Below, one piece after another: positions 24,201-35,879 of a stretch of DNA of 64,000 bases. Source of the stretch: Siphonodentalium dalli (taxonomy: Eukaryota; Mollusca; Scaphopoda; Gadilida; Siphonodentaliidae); NCBI GenBank assembly GCA_032622095.1, contig CP136067.1, forward strand, positions 94,168,707 to 94,232,706, read 5' to 3'. The notes beneath the pieces were generated by a model. The model saw nothing but the letters and a program-made list of their open reading frames with translations. It made no database searches and was not told the DNA's origin. The position numbers and the translations under genes were made by a program. Within the stretch, counting starts at the first letter, position 1; each line of letters begins with the position of its first letter.

Positions 24201-24534
24201 GGTTGTTTGCTTTACATTAAGTGGGGTAATAAATTACAGAAGGAAAATAAAAACTCAAGAACAGTATATCTTGAATAACTGCTCGTTTCGGCATTTCCCT
24301 TCTACAATTTACACATGATCGAGTGTCACTCGACCTATATAGGGCATATAATAAATATGAGAATTGTCGATATTCCACACTTCACATGTCTGCACAGCGT
24401 ATAAGTACAGTTGTAAAATACTTCTGGTAGTCATATTATATACGAATGATTTAAAGCTATAATTATTTATATTCGTGTTTAATGCCCATACGGCGACCAG
24501 ACCGAACTTATTCCTCCCATGACTGGAGTGTCAA
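21244..24534. other. 3.3 kb with no recognisable gene
   Basis: Short ORFs only, none with a domain, signal peptide or convincing splice context. It includes a GGCCAAATT-rich patch (22770-22830), a C-rich run at 23211-23225 and (TA)n tracts near 23440. I could not identify the missing first exon of the Ly6-like gene here. Confidence 0.5.
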
Positions 24535-25322
24535 ACAGGGTGAATCCTGAATACAAGTTAACAGAGGGGGGCGAATACTGAATGCTAGTTAGCAGAGGGG
24601 ACGAATACTTAATGTCAGTTAACTGAGGGGGACGCACACTAAATATCATGCAGTTAACAGGGGGAGGGGGCGAAATAGTTAACAGAGGGATGAATACTGA
24701 ATGCCAGTTAACAGAGGGGTGAATACTGAATGCCAGTTAACAGAGAGGGTGAATACTGAATGCCAGCTAACAGAGGCGGTAAGTACTGAATGCCAGTTAA
24801 CAGAGGGGGTGAATACTGAATGTCAGTTAATATAGGGGGTGAATACTGAATGTCATTTAACAGAGGGGGTTAATACTGAATGCCAGTTAACAGAGGGGGT
24901 GAATACTGAATGCCAGTTAACAGAGGGGATTAATACTGAATGCCAGTATAACAGAGGGAGTGAATACTGAATCCAATTAACAGAGGGAGTGAATACTGAA
25001 TGCCAGTATAACAGAGGGGATGAATACTGAATGCCAGTATAACAGAGGGAGTGGATACTGAATGCCAGCTAACAGAGGCGGTAAATACTGAATGCCAGTT
25101 AACAGAGGGGGTGAATACTGAATGTCAGTTAACAGAGGGGGTTAATACTGAATTCCAGTTAACAGAGGGGGTTAATACTGAATGTCAGTTAACAGAGGGG
25201 GTTAATACTAAATGCCAGTTAACAGAGGGGGTGAATACTGAATGCCAGTTAACAGAGGGGGTGAATACTGAATGCCAGTTAACAGAGGGGGTGAATACTG
25301 AATGCCAGTAAACAGAGGGGTG
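24535..25322. repeat. 30-bp minisatellite
   Basis: About 26 units of GAATACTGAATGCCAGTTAA followed by CAGAGGGGGT. The period is 30 bp with a few units of 28-31 bp. Because 30 is divisible by three, one frame stays open at 25051-25311 as a decapeptide repeat (NTECQLTEGV). Upstream units break that frame and no start context or splice site supports translation. Single diverged units occur near 3970 and 47578. Confidence 0.95.
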
Positions 25323-25464
25323 TCTTGATCAATCCAGAATGAATGGTAACTGACAAAACACTTCAATAAAAATTGTTAGATATAATTAAGAAAATATACA
25401 TACTGGCAGCGTTCAGACATAGCGAGAGAATTGAACTCTGTTTTGCAGCTTGCATGCAACATGT

Positions 25465-25926
25465 GGAGAATCACGTGGTTTCGAGTTGATGGGTATCACG
25501 CATTCAAAATGGCCGAGGCGATCGCAAACTCGACCAAAAACGAGGAAAAATGTAGTAAACTAGGATAGTGATATATTACATAGTATTTTGGCAGCTACGG
25601 GCATATGCTGTACTATTTTTGAAACAAGCTGACACCTCATTTGTGTCCAAACTCGTAGTTCTTTGCTCTAACATTCTGACCAAAGTTGTCAGTCGAAGGA
25701 TACTCCTAGATGTATGGACGTGTATTCCAGGAACCTCCGACTGGCAACTTTAGTCAGAATGTTATAGAACAAATAAGGTACATATATCAACTTGTTTAAA
25801 AATAAACAAGTTCGTAACAGTCAAAATGCTACGTTTTCTGTCAGTTTCTCATATATTATATATGTTTGGAGCGTTTGCATATTTTGAATGCGTGGTACTC
25901 ACCAAACTAGAAACCATGTGATTCCC
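25465..25926. repeat. Nested inverted-repeat element
   Basis: The outer arms (25465-25515 and 25876-25926) share CACGCATTCAAAAT and its inverse. An inner pair (25659-25703 and 25728-25770) shares TCTAACATTCTGAC and GTCAGAATGTTATAGA. This looks like a fold-back element. Confidence 0.65.
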
Positions 25927-27540
25927 CACCGTGTATATATGTATGTGTGGTTTCATATTACATACATTAAAACAAAATCTCAATTGGGACATCGTGGTTG
26001 TAATACACACCAATATTGCATATGCCCCTACTTAACCTTTCTGCGCCGCGAATTCTTACAAGTTACAATTGAAAAGTACTCGATCATATATGTTGTTTCA
26101 TTCGCAGGTATACACCATGCATTATGTGGTTGCATATCACATACCATGCAGCAAAGCAAAATAACCCAATTGGGACATGCGGGTTGTAATAAACGTCTGA
26201 ATTGTCTTATGCCCCTACTTAACCTGCATGTCTGCATGGCGAACTGTACTCTTACAATTTATAAGTATACTTATATATCAGTCATAATGCGAAAGCTTTA
26301 TATCAGCTATAAATGTGTTTGGCGTTTCATGAACAGATCCTATACTGTATTAATGCACGCTTGAACTATAATACAATTATTGTGTTTTATAACATGCACC
26401 TATAACATATCCCAATTTGGGAACCACCCGCCGTTGACTATAGTGGTAACGTTCGTTCCACGTAATGCCCGACATGCACTTCTTAAGCTTGTACTTATAG
26501 GATAGTCACTTTTAGATTAAGGTAAGATTAATTACCGACTCCATCAACAGGAGCAAGGGTATATATCAAATGTCGCATCATTAAAGCTACACGCGACACC
26601 ATGTCGCGCCACATGTGTGAATTGATCATGTAACAAGACCGGAATAAACTGGTTCTTTATAATAATGCCATTCAAAGTTGCATATAATATGCAAATACAA
26701 AATAATTCCGCATCTAAAATGCACAAAATAGGCATATACTATGCTGGTTGAAACTATAACTGTTACATCATGCACTAACCCAAAGTGCAATTCTTTGGCG
26801 TGATACCATTGCTCTATAATAAAATAGCAGCACAAGTCACCCGATCTAAATTGATGGAATCTATAAATTTCGTGCTCAGAATACTCATTAAGGTGGCATA
26901 TAATATGCCGAATTGTAAAATTGGCACATAACGTGCACGACCATGGAAATGGTACTACTGCCCTCGATAGATCAGACCATTCACAATTAAAATAAGAAAA
27001 CCATAGTCAGAAATGGTAACGCGCTCAAGATCATATATTATATATACCCATGCTATATTATATATACCCATGCTTGTAATTATAGATATATAAAATATAT
27101 TGGTTTCGCGAATGACCCACTCAGAATTCCGTTAAAATAACAATAACAACGCGGCACCTAATTAACGAACCGGCGGTCGACTAGGCCGTCTCCGACCACA
27201 ACCATCAGTGGGCTGCAGAACGAAACATATCTATAAAAGTTGAAATATAAGACTTACAAATTATCTTTTAAATTTCTTTTATTGGTAATTGACATAGCCT
27301 ATCACAAACCAAAAATCAACATTATTGACTTAATAATGTAAAGGACAATAAACGAAATTGAAATTCCCAACTACACCTTTTACCGGACTCGGCCTCCTGG
27401 TCGCGCAGTTCGACTTTTTAACCGGAAAAACCAATTATCTATAAATAAAAATACCCATAGGACCACAGCTATCAAGAAATTGCAGAACAGAATACCCGCG
27501 GCGCGCTAATAAGCATACATATATAGGGAGCATCGATAAG
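25927..27540. other. Intergenic with a diverged tandem repeat
   Basis: A unit containing AATTGGGACAT and GTTGTAATA ... TGCCCCTACTTAACC occurs at about 25975 and 26163, with a diverged third copy near 29450. The 158-aa ORF at 25888-26364 runs through this repeat and has no recognisable domain. The rest is AT-rich. Confidence 0.45.
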
Positions 27541-27690
27541 TGAATACATTGGCATAACAACCTGTTACCTTGACCTTGAAAAGCCAGTGCATTCTCTTAT
27601 ATAAACGAGGCCTGATCCCTATGGGAGACTCGCAAGCATATATAAGCGAATGTACTGCCACACCAGCGCCAGGGCTCCGCCATGAAAGGG
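27541..27690. repeat. Diverged hairpin-module MITE fragment
   Basis: Contains GTGCATTCTCTTATATAAAC, GCATATATAAGCGAATGTAC and a right end GAAAGGGTTAA, like the copy at 15130. Confidence 0.5.
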
Positions 27691-27763
27691 TTAAAACAGT
27701 TATCCCTTACTTTTTAGGTGCGATGAAATTTAACAATTTGTTTTTATAATTTTGTTTAATTTC

Positions 27764-28175
27764 TGAACTCTTCAGGGGGGGGGGGGGGGGGAGGGGTCGA
27801 AAAAAATTTTTGCAGGCACGTATGCTGATTGTATATGAATTTCTGTGCTATACTAGTTCATGGATAGTGAACATTGACATGCAAATAGGAACAAGTCATT
27901 TTGGTGGTTATTCGGTCAAAAAAAAACAATCCATTAGCATGGGCTACATGCTATACTGTTTGTCTGATCATCATAAAACTTTGTCAGTTATGTTATATTG
28001 ACATATAGAAGTGTTTTAAGCCAAACTCATTGCAAAAACAGTCAAAAAGACTTGCAGGAAAAATATTTTTGAGTTGCGGGAAAAAAATTGTTTGTTGGTC
28101 CTATCGACCACCCCACCCACCCCGGCATATGTGCCCGGAAAAAACTTTTTCCCACCCCCCCTGAATCTCTCAGTT
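27764..28175. repeat. Inverted-repeat element with G-run ends
   Basis: The left end, CTTCA followed by 17 G and GAGGGGTCGAAAAAAATTTTTG, is matched in inverse by GGAAAAAACTTTTTCCCACC followed by CCCCTGAA at about 28137-28165. The interior is non-coding. Confidence 0.5.
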
Positions 28176-28489
28176 ATTTTGTCATATAATCAATCCAAAA
28201 GGGTGTATATTTAATAGTGCATGATTATATAGTTGGCTCCGGTAATCCCTCTTCGATGAAAGCCGGATATATACTCATTTTTGAAATACAATCTAACATC
28301 GCGTGGCACGTGCTACTCGGGTGAGCGGGAGGCAACAAACATAATTTATGTAACATAGCCGTTTATTGATGGATTCTGACAATTGTTGGTATGTTAGTTA
28401 ATTGTCAGGTGCGACAGCTGTACACAGAAATCTGGTCCGCCCCGGCTTTCTAATCAGAGTTATGCCACTTGTTTCTATTTGTAGAAATG

Positions 28490-29040
28490 TGATGTTCGTT
28501 AGCGCGATAACTTGAACAAACGTCAACAATTCCATTCAATATTTGGTATATATGGCTCTCTCATAACAATGTCTTGATCGAGCTCGAAATCAGATTTGTC
28601 AGATTATTTTTAGCTGAATTACGACCTTTAATTCGTCCATTTTTTATAGCATTTTTAGGAAATAATAGGGTCTGTTGGCGCGATAACTTGTAAAAACATG
28701 AATCAATTTCATTCGTATTTGGTATATGGAACTTTTACAACAATATCTCGAAGCGAATCGAAAACCAGATTTGTATACGGATGATACGGCCCTTAGTTTG
28801 TCTATTTTTTACAGCAATGTTATGACCAATTCAAAAACCAAGTTGAATAACTGTCAAATGATTACATTCGTATTTGATATGTGACCTTATCACAACAATA
28901 TCACATTCGAGTTCGAAAATCAGGTTTGCCCTATTTATTTTAACTTTGTCTGGCCCTTAGTTTGTCTATTTTTTTCAACAATTTTTACGAGCGTTAGTGC
29001 GAAAACTTGAACAAATGCAAGCAATTTCATTCATATTGGG
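28490..29040. repeat. Tandem repeat, about 170-bp unit
   Basis: Three to four diverged units share GCGATAACTTGAACAAA, CAATTTCATTCGTATTTGGT, ACAACAATATC and CCCTTAGTTTGTCTATTTTT. No coding potential is seen. Confidence 0.7.
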
Positions 29041-29340
29041 TTATTGCACGATATCTTTCAACATCTTTGATTGAGTTCGCAACCCTGTTTGATATATAAT
29101 CATTGACATTTGGCTGAATGTGATATGTCCTATATCGGCTATACTTCGCCAGTATGCGTGACAAATTTATTCATGAAATTCTGCAAAAGGCTGACAACCC
29201 CTGCGTGTGTTGTCTCTTACAACACGGCATGTCTTACTATTATATGGGCTTCTATATATAACAGCTTTCTGAATTGTACACCACTTCCCCACTTGTACGA
29301 CTAATTCTTACAATTGAAATGTGCTTATGGCAGTCTTTCT
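28925..29340. repeat. Direct duplication, first copy
   Basis: This segment recurs in the same orientation at 30176-30625 (shared CATTCGAGTTCGAAAA, GACAAATTTATTCATGAAAT, GAATTGTACACCACTTC). It overlaps the last unit of the 170-bp repeat. The 64-aa ORF at 29110 is repeat-derived. Confidence 0.7.
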
Positions 29341-30175
29341 GCAAAATATTTACAACTATATATTGTGCTTTGGTGTCTCATGCCAGATCACACTTTTATC
29401 ACTCATGCCCAATATGTGGTTTTCATACGAGCAAAAAACAAAACCTTATTTAGGACATCATCCTTGTAATAAATTGTCTGAATTGTCTATAATATGCTCC
29501 ACTTCACCTGTCATTATACGACGAATTATTTCGGTTGTAATATTCATGATAATCTTCTGCGTTTTGGTATTTCAACCCGATCATACAACTTTAGATTATT
29601 ATAAAAAGGTCGCCGAGCACATGTCCCCCCGAACAAAGATAGTTTTTTTGGAGGTTGGAATTTTCGGATACAAAAAAAATCGAACTTTGGCAACAAAGAG
29701 CATTCAAAAATTGAAAATTAAATAGTAACAGTTTTCTGAGTCATGGAAGGGGGAATAACTTTGTGAAATGATTTTGTTCTGTTGTTCATATACATGGTGA
29801 ACAAGCAATATGTGGATAACAATATCGCTAATTTTCAATTCGCTATGACATTTAAACTGTGGGAGGAGTTGATTACACAATGAAGGTACTCAAAATCAAA
29901 CGGTCAATTTTTGTCCAAGTCAAAGTGGAATAACTCGGTGAAAAATGATTGGGTGTGGCTTTAAGAAGAAATATCGTGTCCTCAACAATGTCTTCTGTGG
30001 AATAAACCCGGGACAATATAGAAGCGAGGCATTACTTTCCAACTGTTGAAACCGTGACATTTATGACACCCCCCCCCCCCCCCCCCCCCCCCCACATCCG
30101 CAGCCCAGTCGCCACGTCTGACATCATGTATGATGATACATGAACAAAATGCATGAAATGCAAACCAATTCACAA
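29341..30175. other. Spacer, no supported gene
   Basis: The 134-aa plus-strand ORF (29321-29725) contains hydrophobic stretches but no domain I recognise. Its 5' part lies in repeat DNA, so I do not call it a gene. A run of 25 C lies at 30069-30093. Confidence 0.4.
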
Positions 30176-30625
30176 ACAATATCACATTCGAGTTCGAAAA
30201 ACAGGTTTCTTCCCTATTTAGTTTACTTTGTCACGGCCCTTTGTTTGTCTATTTTTTTTCAACAATTTTGCGAGCGTTTGTACGAAAACTTGAACAAATG
30301 CATAGCAATTTCATTCATATCGCCATAATCGGGTATTTGCACGTACCTTTCAACAACTATTCTTGATGAGTTAGCAACCCATGTCTGAGATTATATAATC
30401 ATTGACGTTTGGCTGATATGTCCCTATCGGCTATAGACTTCGCCATTATGCGTGACAAATATATTCATGAAATTCTGCAAAAATGTTGACAACCGCTGCG
30501 TTTGTTGTCCTGCGTCAAACGTCTTACTGTGGTCTTCTAACAGCTCTCTGAATTGTACACCACTTCACTTTATTTGTACGACTAATTCTTAAAATTGAAA
30601 TGTACTTCTGACAGTCTTCGGACCC
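30176..30625. repeat. Direct duplication, second copy
   Basis: Matches 28925-29340 at roughly 85% with small indels. Confidence 0.7.
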
Positions 30626-30664
30626 CTCACCCGATCCCATGTCGCCACGTCCCTGACATCATAT

Positions 30665-31129
30665 GTGACCCGCCATATCAAATCCAGTCGTAAGTCGGGA
30701 TTTTTTTTAACCCTGTGCCAATGCATTCTCTTATATATGCGAGTCGACCATATGGTCGCCTCGCATATATAAGAGAATGCATGTGGCCTAACAATTTTTT
30801 ATAATTGTTTTAAAATAAATGTGTTCTTAAAATTTTTTAGGACATCAAATAAAAAACCTCCATTACCCTCGCAGGGAGCCCCACACATATATAGAAGCAT
30901 ATAGAAGAGTGTCGTCTGCTCATGTTTGTCTGGGGCTCTGTATGGGTGAAATTATAAAATTGTTAAAGAATACAAGAACAAATTATTAAAATTGTAAACA
31001 ATTGTTAGGCCAATGCTTCTCTTATATATGCGAGGCGACCTATGGTCGACTCGCATATATAAGAGAATGCATTGGCACCAGGGGTAAAAAAAATCCCGAC
31101 TTACGACTGGATTTGATATGGCGGGTCAC
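30665..31129. mobile_element. Fold-back MITE (GTGACCCGCC family), copy 2
   Basis: Same termini as 20785 (GTGACCCGCCATATCAAATC and its inverse), flanked by ATAT on both sides (30661-30664 and 31130-31133). Hairpin modules lie at 30717-30787 and 31009-31076. The unique middle (GGGGCTC...GGGAGCC) is inverted relative to copy 1. It ends only 62 bp before the splice acceptor of the Ly6-like exon. Confidence 0.85.
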
Positions 31130-31191
31130 ATATATATAAATAATATTGAATTGAATTTCTGTATAATTGTGCGATGGTAATCTATTTTCAG

Positions 31192-31338
31192 ATGCTCGTG
31201 TGAGATGTTTGGAATGTAATGCTCGGGGACGAGGCCAACGAAGATCTTGTGATAAACCAAGAATCGTCGAAAACTGTGTTGCGTGTGTTAAATCCACTAC
31301 CAAAATATGGATGCATGATCGTTGGCAGTCTGATATAA
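31192..31338 (+). CDS. Ly6/LU-domain protein gene, internal exon
   Basis: Seen: a 147-bp exon between acceptor TCTATTTTCAG and donor GTAAGT (31339), open in one frame with both splice sites in phase 1. Read in that phase it encodes about 49 residues with five cysteines: a Cys-x2-Cys (CLEC) pair at the start, a single Cys, then Cys-x2-Cys (CVAC). Known: Ly6/uPAR and insect Quiver-like proteins start their three-finger domain with such a pair and are split across phase-1 introns. Context: the exon joins in phase to 43805-44013, giving ten cysteines in total. The product would be a small extracellular GPI-anchored protein. The first (signal-peptide) exon was not found upstream. The 12.5-kb intron that follows is full of transposons. 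The subfamily and ligand are unknown. Confidence 0.7.
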
Positions 31339-31424
31339 GTAAGTACGAGGACATTATATCATTGGTCCCAATACAGAATCAACACGAGAATTCTCTCAAC
31401 GAACATATATCTTAAAGATATACA

Positions 31425-31458
31425 TAATCGGATTCGATGGTCCCCGTATCAGCCAGTT

Positions 31459-31489
<31 letters not shown>

Positions 31490-31560
31490 CGGATTTCACC
31501 AAAAGCCGATTTAGTTATCAAAATTAGTTTATTACCAAGAAATAAAGTCCTGTATATGTA
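31425..31560 (+). repeat. AAC-bearing dispersed repeat, copy 4 (short)
   Basis: Has GGATTCGATGGTCCCCGTAT, then (AAC)n at about 31450-31491, then GATTTAGTTATCAAAATTAG. It is truncated on the right relative to copies at 4437 and 16331. Confidence 0.65.
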
Positions 31561-31789
31561 TAATAACTGGGTTTATTGGAATTTAGGTGGATGGGCGAGT
31601 GTGGTTTACAACTTCCATATATGGTGATACCTAGTTCCAATTGGAATTCCCCAACGCATGTTAGCACAAATGTAAACACATAGTATTCCCACTATAAACA
31701 ACGTGGTGCCATATAACATTTGCAGGAATAAAACTTGATTACCGATTCGTAAATAAGTATACGTCAACTATCTACAACATACCGCATTC

Positions 31790-32260
31790 TTGTTGCACGA
31801 TAACGATACTTTTCATCGTCTCATAGTCGTTAAAATGGGATGCAAGCCATCAGTGACACCACATTCGCGCTATATGACCATATAAATACTATAGATCTGT
31901 GCAAGAGATGCTGATTTATTTTTTAAAAAACACCAGAGCTCGAGGACTGAGACACCCAAAGTTCCAGGATTGCATGAGACACCAATTTTTGGGAACAGGG
32001 ATGCTGATAATATGAAAATAGGGTTTTTTTTCCCAGATTTAAGTCAATAAGTAAACCTATGATGTAAGCAAGCCTCGTGAATTGACACCCACATGCATGC
32101 TATATGACCATATAGTAATGGCTCAAATATGTGCAAAAATACTTTAAAAACAATTATATAAAAAATACTATAGAGTTAATTCCGGAAGGAGACATCAATT
32201 CTTTGGATATATGGATGCTGATAATATGTAATTAGGGATTATCATTGTTTTTGCACATAC
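31790..32260. repeat. Dispersed repeat (GGGATGCTGATAATATG family)
   Basis: Shares ACAGGGATGCTGATAATATG, AAAATAGGG and AAGTCAATAAG with 38760-39260. It contains two diverged internal units of about 200 bp and no ORF of note. Confidence 0.55.
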
Positions 32261-32349
32261 TCACAGTGACTGTTGAGTACGCAGGCTAATTAAAACGTGA
32301 CGTGACTCCAGTTACTTATTCCTTATTGGACATTTGAAAAACCAAAATT

Positions 32350-32690
32350 CTGGTAGATTTTCACGAAATAAACGGCATTATATATATCGGGTGGCCGTTA
32401 ACCAATATTAACATTCCACAAAAAAAAAACCCATCCAACCCAATGGTTTCCATAACATACCACACAAAATGGCAAAATGCCCAAAATCGCATTTCTGGTC
32501 CGATTTAATGGTTTCCCATACCCTACCACCAAAATGCATTATGGCCCGTCTTCACGAATTAGACGGCATTGTTGGGTGGCCGTTGACGAATGATTAAGGT
32601 TCCACCCAAAACATTTACCACCACCCAACCCACTGAGTTTCCATACCCTATATACCACACACAATCGTATTTCTCGTCCGATTTTGCTAC
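32350..32690. repeat. Two-unit tandem repeat, about 190 bp
   Basis: Units share TTCACGAAATAAACGGCATT / TTCACGAATTAGACGGCATT, GGGTGGCCGTT, CCCAACCCA and TTTCCATACCCTA. Confidence 0.65.
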
Positions 32691-32749
32691 GTAACTATTA
32701 AACAGATATGAAGCATTGAATTGGTAAATTTTTGGTTTGAAACTTTCGC

Positions 32750-33240
32750 CACCTTATAAGTTACTAATTCCTGCATGGGGTACAGCAGGGGGAGGGCAGT
32801 AAAAAAATTGCAGGAAGGTATGCCGGGGTGGCAGGGACGTGGCTAGAGGGTTTCCGTTCGGGGGTGTCCACCTTGGGAAATTCCAACTGCACCCCTCCCC
32901 CCTTGGATCAAAATCAGACCAAACACAAGTAAGTTTTGCATAATTCCATTTGCACTGCACCCCCTCCTTGCACCTCAGTGCTCAGGCCTAATATCCTCTA
33001 TATATTCATAAACCGTGATTATATATTTCCCGGTATGAGAACATTCAGATATTTTAACCTGAAAAATTGCATAAATCCTAACATCTAGTGGTCTAACTCC
33101 AGACAAATGCACACGGCTACGGGCAAGAGACCATGCAGGACACACGGGGCTGACCATGGTTGTTCGGTTCGTTGTGAGAAAATTTGGAAAACTATACAAG
33201 AAAATCGCAACTTTTAGCATCTAGACTGGCCTCAACTGAA
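32750..33240. other. Spacer, no gene seen
   Basis: C/G-rich patches (CCCCTCCCCCCTTGG) lie near 32895. Minus-strand ORFs at 32754 and 32975 have no recognisable features. Confidence 0.4.
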
Positions 33241-34670
33241 GCTTTCCTATAGTGTTGGAAATTTCAAACCTCATACCCTCTCCTCAGATTGGAAAATTCT
33301 CCAACTGATGACAATTTCAGTCCACAAGTTTAACCCAATTCAGTATAATATTGTTAAACTAATTAGCAGTTTTGTATTGGCCACAGGGGAGGGACAAAGA
33401 CACACCGGGCCGACCATGGTTCTGCCCGGTGTGCAAAAATTTTGAAATCTGAATAAGAATATCACAAAATCCTAACATCTAGACTAGCCTTCCTAGAGTT
33501 GGAAATTTCAAACCTCAGATTCAGATTCAGATTGTTTATTGCAAAGTCGTCAATTAAGGCGAAACATGCTATAACATATATACAATATTTACAATAGGTC
33601 ACAAAAAACAATTGTTACACAATCATACATATATTAATATAGAATATGATAAATGTATAGATATATCATAATATGTATTATAATATCTTATATATATATA
33701 ATTATATTATAATTTAAGTCTTTATAATATCATTATCATCATATTTTGACTGCAATAATTATTCGCTACTATAAATAATGTACCTAATCACAAGTTTTTA
33801 AATTTGGAATAATCGGCTCAGTCATATTTTAATTTTCTTGATGCCAATTTGATAAAAATACTAACTTTTTTCAGTAATAGTTGATTTTCCAAAGATAACA
33901 GTCTTTCGAATTTTTCTTTCGTAGGATTCTCCCAGTAATATTTCGGGATATAGTCTGATCGAATTGCCTGTAGTTCTTTGCAAATAATAATAAAGTGGTA
34001 TTCATCACCCGTGCCATCACCGCAAATATCACAGGTTTTGTCACAATTATCCACAGATTTAGATTTCCATCTTGTATATTCGACAGTCAGTTTTAGATTT
34101 GCGGTTCTAAATTTTAGCAAAATGTTTGCTAAGTGAGCCGGTAAGAAATTCAGATAGCGGCCCATGCCCGGTCTCGTTTTAATACTCATATAAAAATGTG
34201 CTCTAGATGAGTTTGCATTCTGCATTACAGTAAATTGTTCTGTCTTGTGTCGCTCAATAACCTGACACTTAGGTTGGAAAATTTCCAACTGATGACAATT
34301 CCAATGACAATGTTGACCAAATTAATGTATGACAATATTGTTTTCTTAAATTAACTAGCAGTTTTTGACTGGTCACGGGGGAGGGACCAGGACACAAGCT
34401 TTCCAAGTGTTGGAAATTTCCTACCTGTCACACCCCATAAGGTTGGAAAATTTCCAACTAATGATCATTTCAGTCCAAAATTCTGACAAAAAATAGGAAA
34501 ATATGCAAATATTTGTCCAAAAACAATTAATTTCCCCCAATAAATTGTTTGAAAATCAAACTACAAGACCATTTTCAACCTATTGTTGGTGTGAAATTTC
34601 CAACTAATGTTTTGGCAGGTATGAAATTTCCAACTGTTGAAAAATTTGACCAAAGTTGGTGGGTGGGTGG
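33240..34670. repeat. TTGGAAATTTCC repeat cluster
   Basis: At least three diverged units carry GTTGGAAATTTCAAACCTCA, GGTTGGAAAATTTCCAACTG, ATGACAATTTCAGTCC and CAGTTTTTGACTGGTCAC. The palindromic GGAAATTTCC core is dispersed elsewhere (10032, 11520, 19137). A truncated LINE interrupts one unit at 33518-34270. Confidence 0.65.
33518..34270 (-). mobile_element. 5'-truncated LINE, C-terminal fragment of RT protein
   Basis: The minus-strand ORF at 34288-33818 encodes the tail of a non-LTR retrotransposon polyprotein. Its core reads ILLKFRTANLKLTVEYTRWK, followed by CDICGDGTGDEYHF and a further Cys, a zinc-binding end typical of LINE ORF2-type proteins. The ~300-bp 3' UTR ends with AATAAA (minus, 33540-33535) and a short tail of TCTGAA units, as in CR1/L2-like LINEs that end in short repeats. 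The 5' end is cut at about 34270 and the fragment sits within a GTTGGAAATTTCC repeat unit, which dates it as younger than that repeat. The reverse transcriptase itself is missing, so the copy is inert. Confidence 0.75.
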
Positions 34671-34939
34671 CCCGAGGGGCCAAAAACAAAAACGCGTTTT
34701 TACACCCTCATGCAATTTTTTTTACTAAAGACCTTTTGTGCCCTTATATGACATTTGTAACATTTTAAAACATATTATAAGAATTGATAACTGCAAAAAC
34801 ACCATAGTTATGTTATTGGGACCTCATGTGGGCCTTAGTAGAGATGACATTAAGCTATATGGCATATTGCATATGGGGCGGTGGGGTGAACTAATTCCTT
34901 CTCGGCACCCTTCGGAAAGAAGCTTCGAGAAATGTAAAA
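34671..34939. other. Spacer, no gene seen
   Basis: The opposed ORFs at 34738-34968 (+) and 34824-35036 (-) overlap and neither shows a domain. Confidence 0.4.
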
Positions 34940-35560
34940 CTGAAATAAATAAACTTGTCTTGATGTAACTAAAGCCAAGATCACTGTGCATGGAAAAAGA
35001 GCGAGCAACTGTCTCAAACATTAATGTGACTATCAATGGCTAGCATATAACTGTCATCACACTGTTCATCAGTGCATCAAGCCAGTCAGTAAAATATTTG
35101 CATGTCTATCAACTCATATGATCTGTTACTCTCACAACACCTAAAATATCCATGTCTGGCATAGCGACTGTTTGTCATTTATTATAACAGAGTTTGCTCC
35201 AGTATAGTCTAACAAAAGTGTTAAGGCATAATGCTAGATAATGGGCTAATCGGGAAATGGTTAGAAATTATGGAATTGTGTGTATCCTGTACAATTACCT
35301 ACGTTTGCATATATAAGTAAACTTGTCCTGATGTGACTAATGCCTAGAGCACTGTGTGCAAAATAAAATATTTTTTTTCAGCTAGTTTAGTATAATAGAA
35401 GTAAGTTGCTCCAGTAGACTAACATTGTATGGAATATGTTAGATATATACTGGGCTGGTTGACAGACTAATCAAGAAATAGTTAGAAATTATGAAATTTT
35501 GTGTATTCTGCACAATGACCTATATGTTTACAGATGATCAGCAATTTATAAAACATTTTT
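34940..35560. repeat. Diverged two-copy tandem repeat
   Basis: AAACTTGTCTTGATGTAACT at about 34951 recurs as AAACTTGTCCTGATGTGACT at about 35319. GGTTAGAAATTATGGAATTG (35259) recurs as TAGTTAGAAATTATGAAATT (35479). The unit is about 300-370 bp. Confidence 0.55.
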
Positions 35561-35674
35561 TTTTCAATTAAAACAGCTTCTGAAACAGGTTAAACTGTTA
35601 TTTGAACTAATTGATATCATTCCCAGTCATATGAGTGATATCAGTAGAGTTTTTAATGCGATTTTAAACCAATT

Positions 35675-35879
35675 TTAGTGAAATTTGGGGGGGGTGGGTG
35701 TCAAAAATTTGGGAGTAAGGTTTTTTTTTTTGTGTGCAGGTTTGGGGGTGTGGGGTCCCCGAAAAAGCCAGATGCAAAAAAACGGCATACATTCCTGCAA
35801 ATTGTTTACTACCCCCCCCCCCCCCGGGTACAGGGCCAGGTACCCGGTCCGTCCGCAGCCTAAATTCAGCTTCTAGTAT
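35675..35879. repeat. G/C-run segment with a possible Helitron-like end
   Basis: Runs of G (35687-35694), T and C (35811-35825) precede a short hairpin (GGGTACAGGGCCAGGTACCC) and then CAGCTTCTAG followed by T. The CTAG end resembles a Helitron terminus but no matching 5' end or family member was seen. Confidence 0.3.

Noticed and set aside
25051-25311. 86-aa ORF of decapeptide repeats (NTECQLTEGV)
   Set aside because: The 30-bp period keeps a frame open by arithmetic. Units just upstream break the frame and there are no splice sites.
25888-26364. 158-aa ORF
   Set aside because: It spans two copies of a diverged repeat (AATTGGGACAT ... TGCCCCTACTTAACC). The composition follows the repeat.
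29321-29725. 134-aa ORF with hydrophobic stretches
   Set aside because: It begins in duplicated repeat DNA, has no domain I know, and has no splice or promoter support.
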